From contig JANOPA010000113.1 in the NCBI GenBank assembly GCA_031421635.1, positions 1-64,000 on the forward strand: a DNA stretch of 64,000 nucleotides. Direction: 5' to 3'. Made by a program: the position numbers and the translations under genes. Of the stretch, positions 8,695 through 16,932 are shown piece after piece; position 1 is the first letter of the stretch; each line of letters opens with the position of its first letter. This stretch comes from JAPOKJ01 sp031421635 (GTDB taxonomy: Bacteria > Pseudomonadota > Gammaproteobacteria > Burkholderiales > Burkholderiaceae_E). Below the pieces are notes generated by a model. That model did not search any database, was not told where the DNA came from, and saw only the letters and a program-made list of their open reading frames with translations.

Positions 8695-10449
8695 ATGAAC
8701 CCCAAAGTCGAATATGAAACGGATGTCTTAGTCGTCGGCACTGGCCCGATGGGCGCCACTACAGCTCTGGCTTTGGCTACCTATGGCGTCAAGGTCGCCG
8801 TGATCTCAAAGGGCAACTGGCTTGCCAGTACTCCAAGAGCACATATCACCAACCAGCGTGCCGTTGAAGTACTACGGGATCTTGGACTCGAAGAAGAAGC
8901 AAAAAAATACGCAACACCGTGGGAATGGATGGGTGACACCCTATTCACAACCAGCTTGACCGGACCCGAAATCGCACGGCTTAGAACCTGGGGCACGGGG
9001 GACGCGCGTATCGGCGATTATTTGCAGGGCAGTCCTTGCACCATGCTCGACTTGCCACAGTCGTATATGGAACCGATCCTGATCAACCATGCCGCAGAAC
9101 GTGGTGCGAGAGTTTCTTTCAACATCGAATACCTTGAACATCTGCAAGACGAAAGCGGCGTGACGGTCAATCTGCGCGACACCTTGTCGAATCGAGAATT
9201 TCAGGTGCGAGCAAAATATCTCGTAGGCGCGGATGGCGCGCGCTCGAAAATCATAGAAGACTTAGGGCTGCCGATCGAGGGCCATTTCGCGCGTGCAAGT
9301 ACGGCCTATATACTATTTAAGGCCGATCTGACCCGATATGTCGCTCACCGACCCAGCATTTTGTACTGGATCATCAGTCCGAGCGCGGCGTTTGGAGAAA
9401 TTGGCTTAGGCGTGCTTCGGGCGATTCGGCCCTGGAATCAATGGATCGCTGGGTGGGGATTTGATCCCGCCAAAGGCGACCCGGATTTCTCTGAAGAAGC
9501 CGTCAAGCAACGAATTCGAGTGTTGGTTGGAGACCCCGATCTGGACATTAGCATCGACTCTTCATCGGTTTGGTATGTTAACCAAGCCTTTGCACCCACC
9601 TACTCGAAAGGTCGGGTGTTTTGCGGTGGCGACGCCGTACACCGCCACCCTCCCTCAAGTGGCCTGGGTTCCAACACCTGTTTGCAAGACGCGTTTAACC
9701 TTGCATGGAAGCTGGCCTTCGTTGTAAAAGGGCATGCCACCCCTCGCCTCCTCGATTCATATACCTTGGAGCGATCTCCCGTGGGAGCCCAAGTCGTCGC
9801 AAGAGCTAATCAATCGCGCCTCGACTACGCACCACTTAACGCCTGTTTTCGAGATCCGAGTGCTGAAAATCCTGTGCAAGCAGGGCTTGATGCACTCAAA
9901 AGCTTTGGACCTGAGGGGCAACATCGTCGCGAACTGCTTGAAGCGGCACTCAGAGGCAAGGAGTTCGAATTCAACGCCCAAGGTGTTGAAATGAATCAGC
10001 GCTGCGAGTCTCAGGCGGTCGTTCCAGACTCTCCGAATGAACCAGAAGTATGGGTACGTGATCGGCAGTTGTACCTGCAGGCGAGCACGCGACCTGGCGC
10101 AAAACTTCCACACGCCTGGATTGTGAATCGACTGGGGTATCGCGTATCAACATTGGATAAAGTGGGCCAAGGAAAATTCACACTTATCACGGGACTGTCG
10201 GGACAAGCCTGGGTGGAGGCCAGTCGCAAACTGAATCTCGAATACCTTCGTACCTTGGTGATTGGCTCGCAGGATGCGCAAGACTTGTACTTTTCATGGC
10301 ACCGCATTCGCGAGATACACGAGGCCGGTGCATTATTAGTAAGACCTGATGGCGTAGTTGCCTGGCGTCAGCGCGAAGCCATCCACAGCCCAGAAAAAGC
10401 GCACGAGATGTTGGGCATGGCATTCAGTTGTATTCTTTGGGCATCGTAA
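8695..10449 (+). CDS. FAD-dependent aromatic monooxygenase, TfdB/phenol hydroxylase-like
   Basis: Class A flavoprotein hydroxylase that would insert one oxygen atom into an aromatic ring using NAD(P)H. The FAD dinucleotide motif GTGPMGATTALALATYG is at residues about 16-32, the second FAD/NADPH motif YLVGADGARSKI at about 172-183, and the ribityl-binding GRVFCGGDAVHRHPP at about 303-317. Length (584) and the C-terminal thioredoxin-like domain after residue 420 are those of 2,4-dichlorophenol 6-monooxygenase (TfdB) and phenol 2-monooxygenases rather than the shorter salicylate or urate hydroxylases. First gene of an apparent four-gene operon with PepSY, HIUase-like and b561 genes (gaps 22 and 19 bp, then an overlap). 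The substrate is unknown. Confidence 0.85.
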   Translation: MNPKVEYETDVLVVGTGPMGATTALALATYGVKVAVISKGNWLASTPRAHITNQRAVEVLRDLGLEEEAKKYATPWEWMGDTLFTTSLTGPEIARLRTWGTGDARIGDYLQGSPCTMLDLPQSYMEPILINHAAERGARVSFNIEYLEHLQDESGVTVNLRDTLSNREFQVRAKYLVGADGARSKIIEDLGLPIEGHFARASTAYILFKADLTRYVAHRPSILYWIISPSAAFGEIGLGVLRAIRPWNQWIAGWGFDPAKGDPDFSEEAVKQRIRVLVGDPDLDISIDSSSVWYVNQAFAPTYSKGRVFCGGDAVHRHPPSSGLGSNTCLQDAFNLAWKLAFVVKGHATPRLLDSYTLERSPVGAQVVARANQSRLDYAPLNACFRDPSAENPVQAGLDALKSFGPEGQHRRELLEAALRGKEFEFNAQGVEMNQRCESQAVVPDSPNEPEVWVRDRQLYLQASTRPGAKLPHAWIVNRLGYRVSTLDKVGQGKFTLITGLSGQAWVEASRKLNLEYLRTLVIGSQDAQDLYFSWHRIREIHEAGALLVRPDGVVAWRQREAIHSPEKAHEMLGMAFSCILWAS

Positions 10450-10471
10450 CCATCGAACACGAAGGAACATT

Positions 10472-10780
10472 ATGAAAAAAACACCATTTTGGAAAAACAC
10501 CACGGTCTCTTTGATGATTGCCTTTGGCTTGTTCACTGGGTTCGATTCATCAATCCCCATCGCGTCCGCGACCGGACTAGCAACTTGCGATTCCGGGCCT
10601 AAAAGCGGCTGGCAGCCCGTTGAGAAACTGGAAAAAATGCTCGCCGAAAAAGGCTGGACGGTACGCCGAATTAAAGAAGATGGTGGTTGCTACGAAGTGT
10701 ATGCCCTGAACGAGAAGGGAGAAAGGGTGGAGGCGTATTTTCATCCGGTCACGCTGGCTTCGGTGCCAACCAAACGTTAA
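10472..10780 (+). CDS. Secreted PepSY-domain protein
   Basis: 102-residue protein with an N-terminal signal peptide (MKKTPFWKN, hydrophobic core, cleavage expected after SIPIASA) and a single PepSY-like domain: GWQPVEKLEKMLAEKGWTV, GGCYEVYALNEKGERVEAYF, HPVTLASV. This is the compact periplasmic PepSY type often coded beside cytochrome b561 genes. I set the start at ATG 10472, preceded by GAAGGAA at proper spacing; the frame is open further upstream inside the monooxygenase gene but that part has no protein character. Two Cys residues in the mature part could pair. Probably a periplasmic partner or inhibitor for the membrane cytochrome two genes downstream. Confidence 0.8.
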   Translation: MKKTPFWKNTTVSLMIAFGLFTGFDSSIPIASATGLATCDSGPKSGWQPVEKLEKMLAEKGWTVRRIKEDGGCYEVYALNEKGERVEAYFHPVTLASVPTKR

Positions 10781-10799
10781 CGCCGAAGGCTGACGCTAG

Positions 10800-11180
10800 G
10801 TGCCAGGGATTTCCATTCACGTCGTCGATGTAGCCTCAGGATTGATCGCGGTTGGGCTTCGGGTTGCGCTTTCCTCAGTGGGCAAGACGTCCTCCCTGAT
10901 TGCCCAAGGCGAGATCAATTCAAAAGGCCTGTTCGACGATACGCACCTCGAACGGACTTTCGAGCCTGGGTATTACGAGGCGGTGTTGCATGTGGGTGAG
11001 TTTTATCGCATGCAGGAGGCGGCCCGAGGCCCTGCTAAAGCAAAGTCAAGCGAAGCGGAGACGATCCAGTTTCTGGACGTTGTGACCTATCGCTTTGGCA
11101 TCCAGGACTCAGCGCAACATTTCCATCTGCCTTTCAAAATTACCGCCTGGGGTTACTCCTGCTTTCGAGGCGGTGCTTGA
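10800..11180 (+). CDS. Transthyretin-like / 5-hydroxyisourate hydrolase-like protein with altered signature
   Basis: 126-residue protein of the HIU hydrolase (transthyretin-like) family. The N-terminal ISIHVVDVASG carries the conserved first His, and the C-terminal HFHLPFKITAWGYSCFRGG matches the family end region with its second His. Two departures are visible: the terminal YRGS tetrapeptide is FRGGA, and the mid-chain Gly-Arg of active enzymes appears as GL in NSKGLFDD. Catalysis on hydroxyisourate is therefore doubtful. Start is GTG 10800, 19 bp after the PepSY stop; its TGA overlaps the TTG start of the b561 gene, implying translational coupling. No other purine-degradation genes are nearby. 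Confidence 0.75.
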   Translation: MPGISIHVVDVASGLIAVGLRVALSSVGKTSSLIAQGEINSKGLFDDTHLERTFEPGYYEAVLHVGEFYRMQEAARGPAKAKSSEAETIQFLDVVTYRFGIQDSAQHFHLPFKITAWGYSCFRGGA

Positions 11181-11734
11181 TCGTGGGACGGAGCCTGCGC
11201 CAAGGTCGGTTACCGGGTGTACTCGTATGGCCAGGGTGGCAACGCCTTTTGCATTGGGGTTTAGCCGTGAGCGTGGTGGCAGCCTTGATTACCCATGAAA
11301 GTGGGAAAATCCACGAATGGTTTGGTTACTCGGCGCTGGGCTTAGCTTGCCTGCGAATCGCTTTAGGTTTCACCGGACCTGAAGTCGCACGCTTTGCGAC
11401 CTTTACTCACGGAGCCCGGCACACTCTAAATTATGCCAACGCAGTTTTGAATCGACAAGAAACGCGGCATCTCAACCATAACCCCTTGGGCGCGTGGATG
11501 GTGATCTCGCTTCTTGGCTTCACGGTGCTCGGAGGGCTAATGGGGTGGCTCTACATCACCGACCGCTTCTGGGGCATTGCGTGGGTCGGTAACCTGCATG
11601 CACTACTAACCTGGCCTCTAGTTCTGCTCATCACTGTGCATTTTCTTGGCGTGATTCATGCGGGGCTGCATCACCGCGAAAATCTTGTTGCCGCCATGAT
11701 TCATGGTCGCAAGCGCCCTCTCGAAAAGAAGTGA
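11177..11734 (+). CDS. Cytochrome b561 family membrane protein
   Basis: Four-helix di-haem b-type cytochrome (prokaryotic b561/Ni-Fe hydrogenase b-subunit fold) that moves electrons between the quinone pool and a periplasmic or membrane partner. The first helix starts at WPGWQRLLHWGLAVSVVAA with a candidate haem His, the second has IHEWFGYSALG, and the last has NLHALLTWPLVLLITVHFLG with two more histidines, followed by LHHRENLVAAMIHGRK. 185 residues is the normal size. Start is TTG 11177 in a TTGA overlap with the previous stop (GTG 11183 is an alternative). It is last in the operon with the monooxygenase, PepSY and HIUase-like genes. Confidence 0.85.
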   Translation: MIVGRSLRQGRLPGVLVWPGWQRLLHWGLAVSVVAALITHESGKIHEWFGYSALGLACLRIALGFTGPEVARFATFTHGARHTLNYANAVLNRQETRHLNHNPLGAWMVISLLGFTVLGGLMGWLYITDRFWGIAWVGNLHALLTWPLVLLITVHFLGVIHAGLHHRENLVAAMIHGRKRPLEKK

Positions 11735-11847
11735 GTTTCAAGGCTAGGCCGTTCGGCCCACATAGCGCCGCTTAAGAGATCTGCATTGGCCACCCCGTAC
11801 AATAACGAGCTTCGCGCGTTTATTGCTCACACAAAGCCAAAATCACT

Positions 11848-12954
11848 ATGAAAACCAAAGCCGCAGTCGCCTGGAAATCTGGCGCACCTCTCACCATTGA
11901 AACCGTTGACCTCGAGGGTCCTCGCGCGGGCGAAGTGCTAGTCGAAATTAAAGCTACTGGCATTTGTCATACCGATTACTACACCCTTTCAGGTGCCGAC
12001 CCGGAAGGTATTTTTCCGGCGATTCTTGGCCATGAAGGTGCCGGCGTTGTAGTGGATGTTGGCCCAGGGGTGAGCACCTTGCAAAAAGGCGATCACGTCA
12101 TCCCTTTGTACACACCGGAATGCCGCACCTGCAAATTCTGCCTATCGCGAAAAACTAATTTATGCCAGCAAATCCGCAGTACCCAAGGTCGCGGCCTGAT
12201 GCCCGATGCTACCAGCCGCTTCTCGATGGATGGCAAGCCCATTTTTCATTACATGGGTACCTCGACGTTTAGCAATTACACCGTGGCCCCAGAAATCTCC
12301 ATGGCCAAGATACGCAAAGACGCGCCCTTTGACAAGGTTTGCTATATCGGCTGTGGGGTGACAACGGGCATTGGCGCCGTACTGTTTACCGCCAAGGTCG
12401 AAGCGGGTGCAAATGTCGTGGTCTTTGGTCTTGGCGGTATCGGCTTAAATGTTATTCAAGGTGCCAAGATGGTGGGTGCCGACAAAATCATTGGCGTTGA
12501 TATCAACCCGGCTCGCCAAGCGATGGCGCGAAAATTCGGCATGACTCATTTCATCAACCCTAGCGACACAGAAAACGTGGTCGATGCGATTGTGCAGCTC
12601 ACTGACGGCGGTGCAGACTACAGTTTCGAATGCATCGGCAATACCAAGGTCATGCGCCAGGCTTTGGAATGTACTCACAAGGGCTGGGGGCAAAGCATCA
12701 TCATCGGCGTAGCTGAGGCCGGTGCAGAAATTAGTACTCGCCCCTTCCAGCTTGTGACCGGACGTCAGTGGAAAGGCTCGGCCTTCGGCGGTGCACGAGG
12801 CCGCACCGACGTGCCCAAGATTGTGGACTGGTATATGGATGGAAAAATCAATATTGACGATTTGATCACCCACACCATGCCGCTTGCTGACATCAATAAG
12901 GGCTTCGATCTCATGAAGCGTGGCGAGTCGATTCGTGGGGTTGTACTGTTCTAA
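11848..12954 (+). CDS. frmA: S-(hydroxymethyl)glutathione dehydrogenase / class III alcohol dehydrogenase
   Basis: Oxidises S-hydroxymethylglutathione (spontaneous adduct of formaldehyde and glutathione) with NAD+, the first step of glutathione-dependent formaldehyde removal; also acts on S-nitrosoglutathione. Zinc alcohol dehydrogenase features: catalytic Cys in GICHTDYYTLSG, His in ILGHEGAGVV, the structural zinc cluster CRTCKFCLSRKTNLC, and the NAD motif FGLGGIGLNVIQGAK. The 368-residue length and class III-specific SGADPEG support the call. No S-formylglutathione hydrolase is adjacent in the window. Formaldehyde could arise from demethylation of lignin-type aromatics, in keeping with the lig genes; that link is inference. 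Confidence 0.93.
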   Translation: MKTKAAVAWKSGAPLTIETVDLEGPRAGEVLVEIKATGICHTDYYTLSGADPEGIFPAILGHEGAGVVVDVGPGVSTLQKGDHVIPLYTPECRTCKFCLSRKTNLCQQIRSTQGRGLMPDATSRFSMDGKPIFHYMGTSTFSNYTVAPEISMAKIRKDAPFDKVCYIGCGVTTGIGAVLFTAKVEAGANVVVFGLGGIGLNVIQGAKMVGADKIIGVDINPARQAMARKFGMTHFINPSDTENVVDAIVQLTDGGADYSFECIGNTKVMRQALECTHKGWGQSIIIGVAEAGAEISTRPFQLVTGRQWKGSAFGGARGRTDVPKIVDWYMDGKINIDDLITHTMPLADINKGFDLMKRGESIRGVVLF

Positions 12955-13011
12955 AGTCAACCAGCCGGGCTTTGGAAAAAGACTCGGACGAGAATTCTTT
13001 GCACTGGAACG

Positions 13012-14847
13012 TTGTTGTTTAGTTATTTTGAGCGCCTGCTCGATCCCTTCCCGGCCAACCCGCCCAAGGTTGCGCCCAAAAGCATCAAAGAGTTTATTTG
13101 GGCGTCTACGAAGGGAACTCGTCGTTTCTACCTAGCGCTCACGCTCGTTACGGCCGTGATCGGGGGCTTTGAGGCTCTGCTCTTTTCCTTCATGGGCAAG
13201 ATCGTCGATTGGATTGCCAGCACGCCCCCCTCTCAACTCTGGAGCGAGCGTGGGCACGACCTTGCGCTGTTGGCGGTCCTTCTAATCGGCAGCATTGCCT
13301 TGGTGGTGGTTCAGGCGACCATCAAGTATCAGGTTCTGTTCAGTAATTTTCCAATGCGTCTACGCTGGGATTTTCATCGCTGGATGCTCTCGCAGAGTCT
13401 CGCGTTCTATCAAGATGAGTTCGCAGGAAGAATCGCCACCAAGGTGATGCAGACCGCCCTTGCAGTGCGTGCAGTCCTCATTGCGTTTTGTGATCTGGCC
13501 GTATTCCTGATTATTTACTTTTTTACGATGGCCGGTTTAGTGGGCGGCTTTCAACTTTGGCTACTCGTCCCTTTCTTTGGCTGGTTGGCGCTTTATATCG
13601 TGTTACTTCGTTACTTTGTGCCTAAGATCGGCGACGTCGGCAAATTGCAAGCGGATGCACGGAGCACCATGACGGGTCGCATCGCCGACGCCTACTCGAA
13701 CATCACGACGGTCAAACTGTTCTCACATCACGAGCGCGAAGCCGCTTATGCCAAAGAATCCATGCAAGAGTTTCTGGGCACGGCATACGCCCAGATGCGA
13801 CTCGCCACTCAGTTTGAAATCGCCAATGCAATATTGTCAGTCGCGATGATCCTCAGCACCTCAGGGCTGGTGTTGTACTTTTGGAGCAAAGGCGAAGTTG
13901 GCCCCGGTGCGGTAGCGGCAGCCACGGCCATGGCCATGCGTTTGAATGGCATCTCACACTGGATTATGTGGGAAATGTCTACGCTTTTTGAAAATGTTGG
14001 CACTGTTAAAGACGGCATCACCATGTTCTCTCAGCCCTTGACCGTCGAAGATCTACCTGAGGCGAGGCCATTGCAGGTGGCGCAAGGTGAAATTCGTTTC
14101 GAAAACGTAAGCTTTGGTTATCGCCAAGATCTCAAAGTCTTTTCCAATCTCAATCTCACGATTCAACCGGGAGAGAAAATCGCGCTGGTGGGCCCCTCTG
14201 GCGCAGGTAAAAGCACCTTAACAAATCTTCTCCTCAGGCTTTACGACATTCAAGGCGGAAGGGTTTTGATTGACGGCCAGGACATCGCCAAAGTCACTCT
14301 CGAAAGCCTGCAAGCCAACATCGCCATGGTGACGCAGGACACCTCACTCTTACATCGCTCCATCTCCGAAAACTTGCGCTACGGTCGTCCCGATGCCAGC
14401 GACCTCGATATTCGTCGCGCCGCCCAAGAAGCCGAGGCTGAAAAGTTCATTGAAGGCATGCAAGATCCATCCGGGCGCACGGGATTCGATGCTCACGTGG
14501 GCGAGCGAGGGGTCAAACTCAGCGGGGGACAAAGACAGCGCATCGCGATTGCAAGAGTCATCTTGAAGAACGCCCCCATTTTGGTCTTGGACGAGGCCAC
14601 CAGCGCCTTGGATAGCGAAGTCGAAGCCGCCATACAGGAAAGCCTCGGCCGGCTGATGCAGGGAAAAACCGTGCTGGCGATTGCTCATCGGCTTTCCACC
14701 ATTGCGGCAATGGATCGACTCATTGTGATGGATCAAGGCAAGATTGTTGAGATGGGCACCCATCAAGAATTGCTCGAGCGCAAAGGCCTCTATGCGCGCC
14801 TCTGGACTCGGCAAAGTGGCGGATTCTTAGCCTTGAAGGACGAATGA
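13012..14847 (+). CDS. ABC exporter, fused permease and ATPase (MsbA-like)
   Basis: Half-transporter of the type IV ABC exporter family, expected to act as a homodimer in the inner membrane. Residues about 35-320 form six transmembrane helices (GGFEALLFSFMGKIVDWI marks the first); the ATPase follows with Walker A GPSGAGKSTL, signature LSGGQRQRIAIARV, Walker B ILVLDEATSALD and the switch His in IAHRLSTIAAMD. 611 residues. No ATG fits the N-terminus; TTG 13012 or TTG 13015 is the start, with GGAACG a few bases upstream. Substrate (lipid, drug or peptide) cannot be told. Its TGA overlaps the next start (ATGA), so the lrgA-like gene was translationally coupled. Confidence 0.88.
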   Translation: MLFSYFERLLDPFPANPPKVAPKSIKEFIWASTKGTRRFYLALTLVTAVIGGFEALLFSFMGKIVDWIASTPPSQLWSERGHDLALLAVLLIGSIALVVVQATIKYQVLFSNFPMRLRWDFHRWMLSQSLAFYQDEFAGRIATKVMQTALAVRAVLIAFCDLAVFLIIYFFTMAGLVGGFQLWLLVPFFGWLALYIVLLRYFVPKIGDVGKLQADARSTMTGRIADAYSNITTVKLFSHHEREAAYAKESMQEFLGTAYAQMRLATQFEIANAILSVAMILSTSGLVLYFWSKGEVGPGAVAAATAMAMRLNGISHWIMWEMSTLFENVGTVKDGITMFSQPLTVEDLPEARPLQVAQGEIRFENVSFGYRQDLKVFSNLNLTIQPGEKIALVGPSGAGKSTLTNLLLRLYDIQGGRVLIDGQDIAKVTLESLQANIAMVTQDTSLLHRSISENLRYGRPDASDLDIRRAAQEAEAEKFIEGMQDPSGRTGFDAHVGERGVKLSGGQRQRIAIARVILKNAPILVLDEATSALDSEVEAAIQESLGRLMQGKTVLAIAHRLSTIAAMDRLIVMDQGKIVEMGTHQELLERKGLYARLWTRQSGGFLALKDE

Positions 14848-15352
14848 ATCGCATACCCATCAATAAGGAAGGGGCGGCGAAATCCGAGCACGAAAAGCCC
14901 GCGCAAAAAAAGAGTGTTCTCATTCTAGGCTTAGTACAGATTTTAATTTTCCAAGGAATTGGCGAATTGCTGTCAAAGTTTATTCTCCCTGCACTACCAG
15001 GACCGGTGTTTGGCTTGATTCTATTACTCGCCTTTCTTGCTTTTCGCGGCCGCGTAAGTGAGTCGCTAGGCTTTGTTTCCGACGGCTTTAGCCAGCACTT
15101 GGGTATTTTATTCGTACCAGCGGCAGTCGGCGTGGTCTTGTTCTTACCGCAATTGCGCGCCAATTTCCTTGGTCTGCTGACGGCCCTTTTGATCAGCGTG
15201 GCTTTGCGATTGGTGTGGCATCACATGGCATCGGCGCGTCTCAGGCGTTTAGCGTCAGCCAGGAGGCTGGCGCTTATGCCAGTTTGGCCATGGGATTGCA
15301 CGGGATTTTGGGAGCCTTGCTCATACCGCTTGCCCTCAAATGGGTAGGATAA
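14844..15352 (+). pseudogene. Collapsed lrgA-lrgB locus (LrgA N-part joined to the last part of LrgB)
   Basis: The first 120 or so residues are a CidA/LrgA holin-like membrane protein (LGLVQILIFQGIGELL, PALPGPVFGLILLLAFL, FVPAAVGVVL). Near 15200 the LrgA sense stops, and from 15206 to TAA 15352 another frame encodes the C-terminus of the partner LrgB: GVASHGIGASQAF, then QEAGAYASLAMGL and LIPLALKWVG. Most of lrgB (about 180 codons) and the tail of lrgA are missing between the two parts. The frame actually read from ATG 14844 runs on out of register to TAG 15347, giving a 167-residue hybrid with a nonsense tail. Most simply this is a deletion that killed the operon; a truncated LrgA might still be made. 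Confidence 0.85.
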
Positions 15353-15355
15353 GGC

Positions 15356-16387
15356 TCAATTGACCTTCAAAATCAATTTACCGAAGTTTTCGCCATTAAA
15401 CAGCTTGAGTAAAGCCGACGGGAAATTCTCAACCCCCTCGACCATATCTTCGCGGGAGATGAACTTGCCTTCCTTCATCCAGCCGCCAATCTCTTTGATC
15501 GCAACGGGGTACTGCGCCGCATAATCGAATACAACGATACCTTCCATACGGGCACGATTAACGAGCAGGGACAAATAATTGGAGGGACCTTTGACCGCAG
15601 CGGTGTTGTTGTATTGGGAGATCGCACCGCACACAATTATGCGTGCTTTACGATTAATGCGAGTAAGCACCAAATCGAGAATATCGCCACCGACGTTATC
15701 AAAATACACATCAACACCCTTGGGGCAGGCATCCTTCAAGGCTGCGCGAAAATTGGGTGATTTGTAGTCAACACAGGCATCGAAGCCCATCTCCTTCACT
15801 ACAAAATCGCACTTCGCTTGTCCACCAGCAATTCCGACTACTCGGCAACCCTTAATTTTGGCAACCTGTCCAACGGTCTGGCCGACCGCACCCGCCGCGC
15901 CCGAGACCACGACCGTTTCACCGGGCTTCGGTTGCCCGACCTCCAAAAGACCAAAGTAGGCGGTCATGCCAGGCATGCCCAAGGCGTTAAGCCATTTCGG
16001 TGCTGGGGCCACTTTTGTGTCAATCGCAAAAGTGCCCTGGGTTTTAATTTGCTCGGCCGACAACAGTGTGTACTGCTGCACGCCTAAGCCGGAGTTGACC
16101 ATCGTACCCAAAGGAAAATGAGCGTTATTGGACGCAATAACCTCGCCAACCCCTCCCGCCCGCATGACTTCGCCGATGCCGACTGGGGCAATGTAACTCT
16201 TTCCGTCGTTCATCCAACCGCGCATGGCTGGATCAAGCGACAAAAGATGGTTTTTCACCAGAATCCCGCCCTCCTGGGGCATAGCGACGGCCTCTTCAGT
16301 GTGCGACCAATCGCTTGGTTTTGGGAGACCTACAGGGCGAGCGGCCAGCCGAACTTGCTTATTTTTGAGCGTGGTGATGGTGGACAT
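15356..16387 (-). CDS. NADP-dependent oxidoreductase (CurA/YncB-type MDR)
   Basis: Zinc-independent medium-chain reductase related to leukotriene B4 12-hydroxydehydrogenase/CurA, which reduces the double bond of enones with NADPH. Seen: the N-terminal VRLAARPVGLPKPSDW, the cofactor motif VSGAAGAVGQTVGQVAKIKG (about residues 155-174), YFDNVGG and the C-terminal ENFPSALLKLFNGENFGK, all characteristic of the family. 343 residues, full length. It ends 3 bp from the broken lrgAB locus in convergent orientation. The specific substrate is unknown. Confidence 0.9.
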   Translation of the reverse strand: MSTITTLKNKQVRLAARPVGLPKPSDWSHTEEAVAMPQEGGILVKNHLLSLDPAMRGWMNDGKSYIAPVGIGEVMRAGGVGEVIASNNAHFPLGTMVNSGLGVQQYTLLSAEQIKTQGTFAIDTKVAPAPKWLNALGMPGMTAYFGLLEVGQPKPGETVVVSGAAGAVGQTVGQVAKIKGCRVVGIAGGQAKCDFVVKEMGFDACVDYKSPNFRAALKDACPKGVDVYFDNVGGDILDLVLTRINRKARIIVCGAISQYNNTAAVKGPSNYLSLLVNRARMEGIVVFDYAAQYPVAIKEIGGWMKEGKFISREDMVEGVENFPSALLKLFNGENFGKLILKVN

Positions 16388-16932
16388 AGTGTTACCTAAA
16401 ATGGTTTGAAAGAATCGAAAATTGATTCGGACTGTGGTTCAAATCTATGCCATGGATTTACGAGCCGCGATTAGTAGGCAACCCATGCCAGCAAACAACC
16501 GCCTGACACTCAATTCGAAACTCGCGCACGATCAGAGGCGGCAAGTGCAGCACCCAGACCAACAGCCGAAAGCAAGATCATTTCTAAAGCGGCACTGATG
16601 CTTCCGCTAGGCGCGGCACCACCAACTTAAACCATTATAGTTTGATTGCCAGATCCCCGCGAGTAGTATGCTCGATCAGCGCCTCATTGCGGAGGCTTAC
16701 TTTCGAGATTCGTATCGAGTTCAACTGATTAGGCGAACCCAAGAAGCTGGCCGCCTTTAGCGGACGCAAAAGCGACCGCGTCAATAGACTCATTGGCTGC
16801 ACAGGAATGGCTTGAAGCATACGACGCAATTACGGGCAAAAGTTTCCAGCGTTTTTATATGAGTATTGGTATCGAGTTGCCGGACACTGAATGGTGTAAA
16901 CAGACGGCCCTCCCGTTGGTCGTACAAAGTTG
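16388..16932 (+). other. 545-bp gap without an intact gene; probable gene remnants
   Basis: No complete gene is supported. On the plus strand two stretches read like protein in different frames: about 16641-16759 (contains MLDQRLIAEAYFRDSYRV) and 16733-16936 (contains QEWLEAYDAITGKSF and MSIGIELPDTEW), ending at TAG 16936 without a start codon. On the minus strand about 16514-16630 has a short hydrophobic reading with LEMILLSAVGLGAAL. These look like decayed pieces of former genes, in line with the broken genes on either side. I cannot assign families. Confidence 0.4.

Noticed and set aside
12445..12960. 171-codon minus-strand frame opposite the formaldehyde dehydrogenase gene
   Set aside because: Antisense of a highly conserved enzyme; no motifs of its own.
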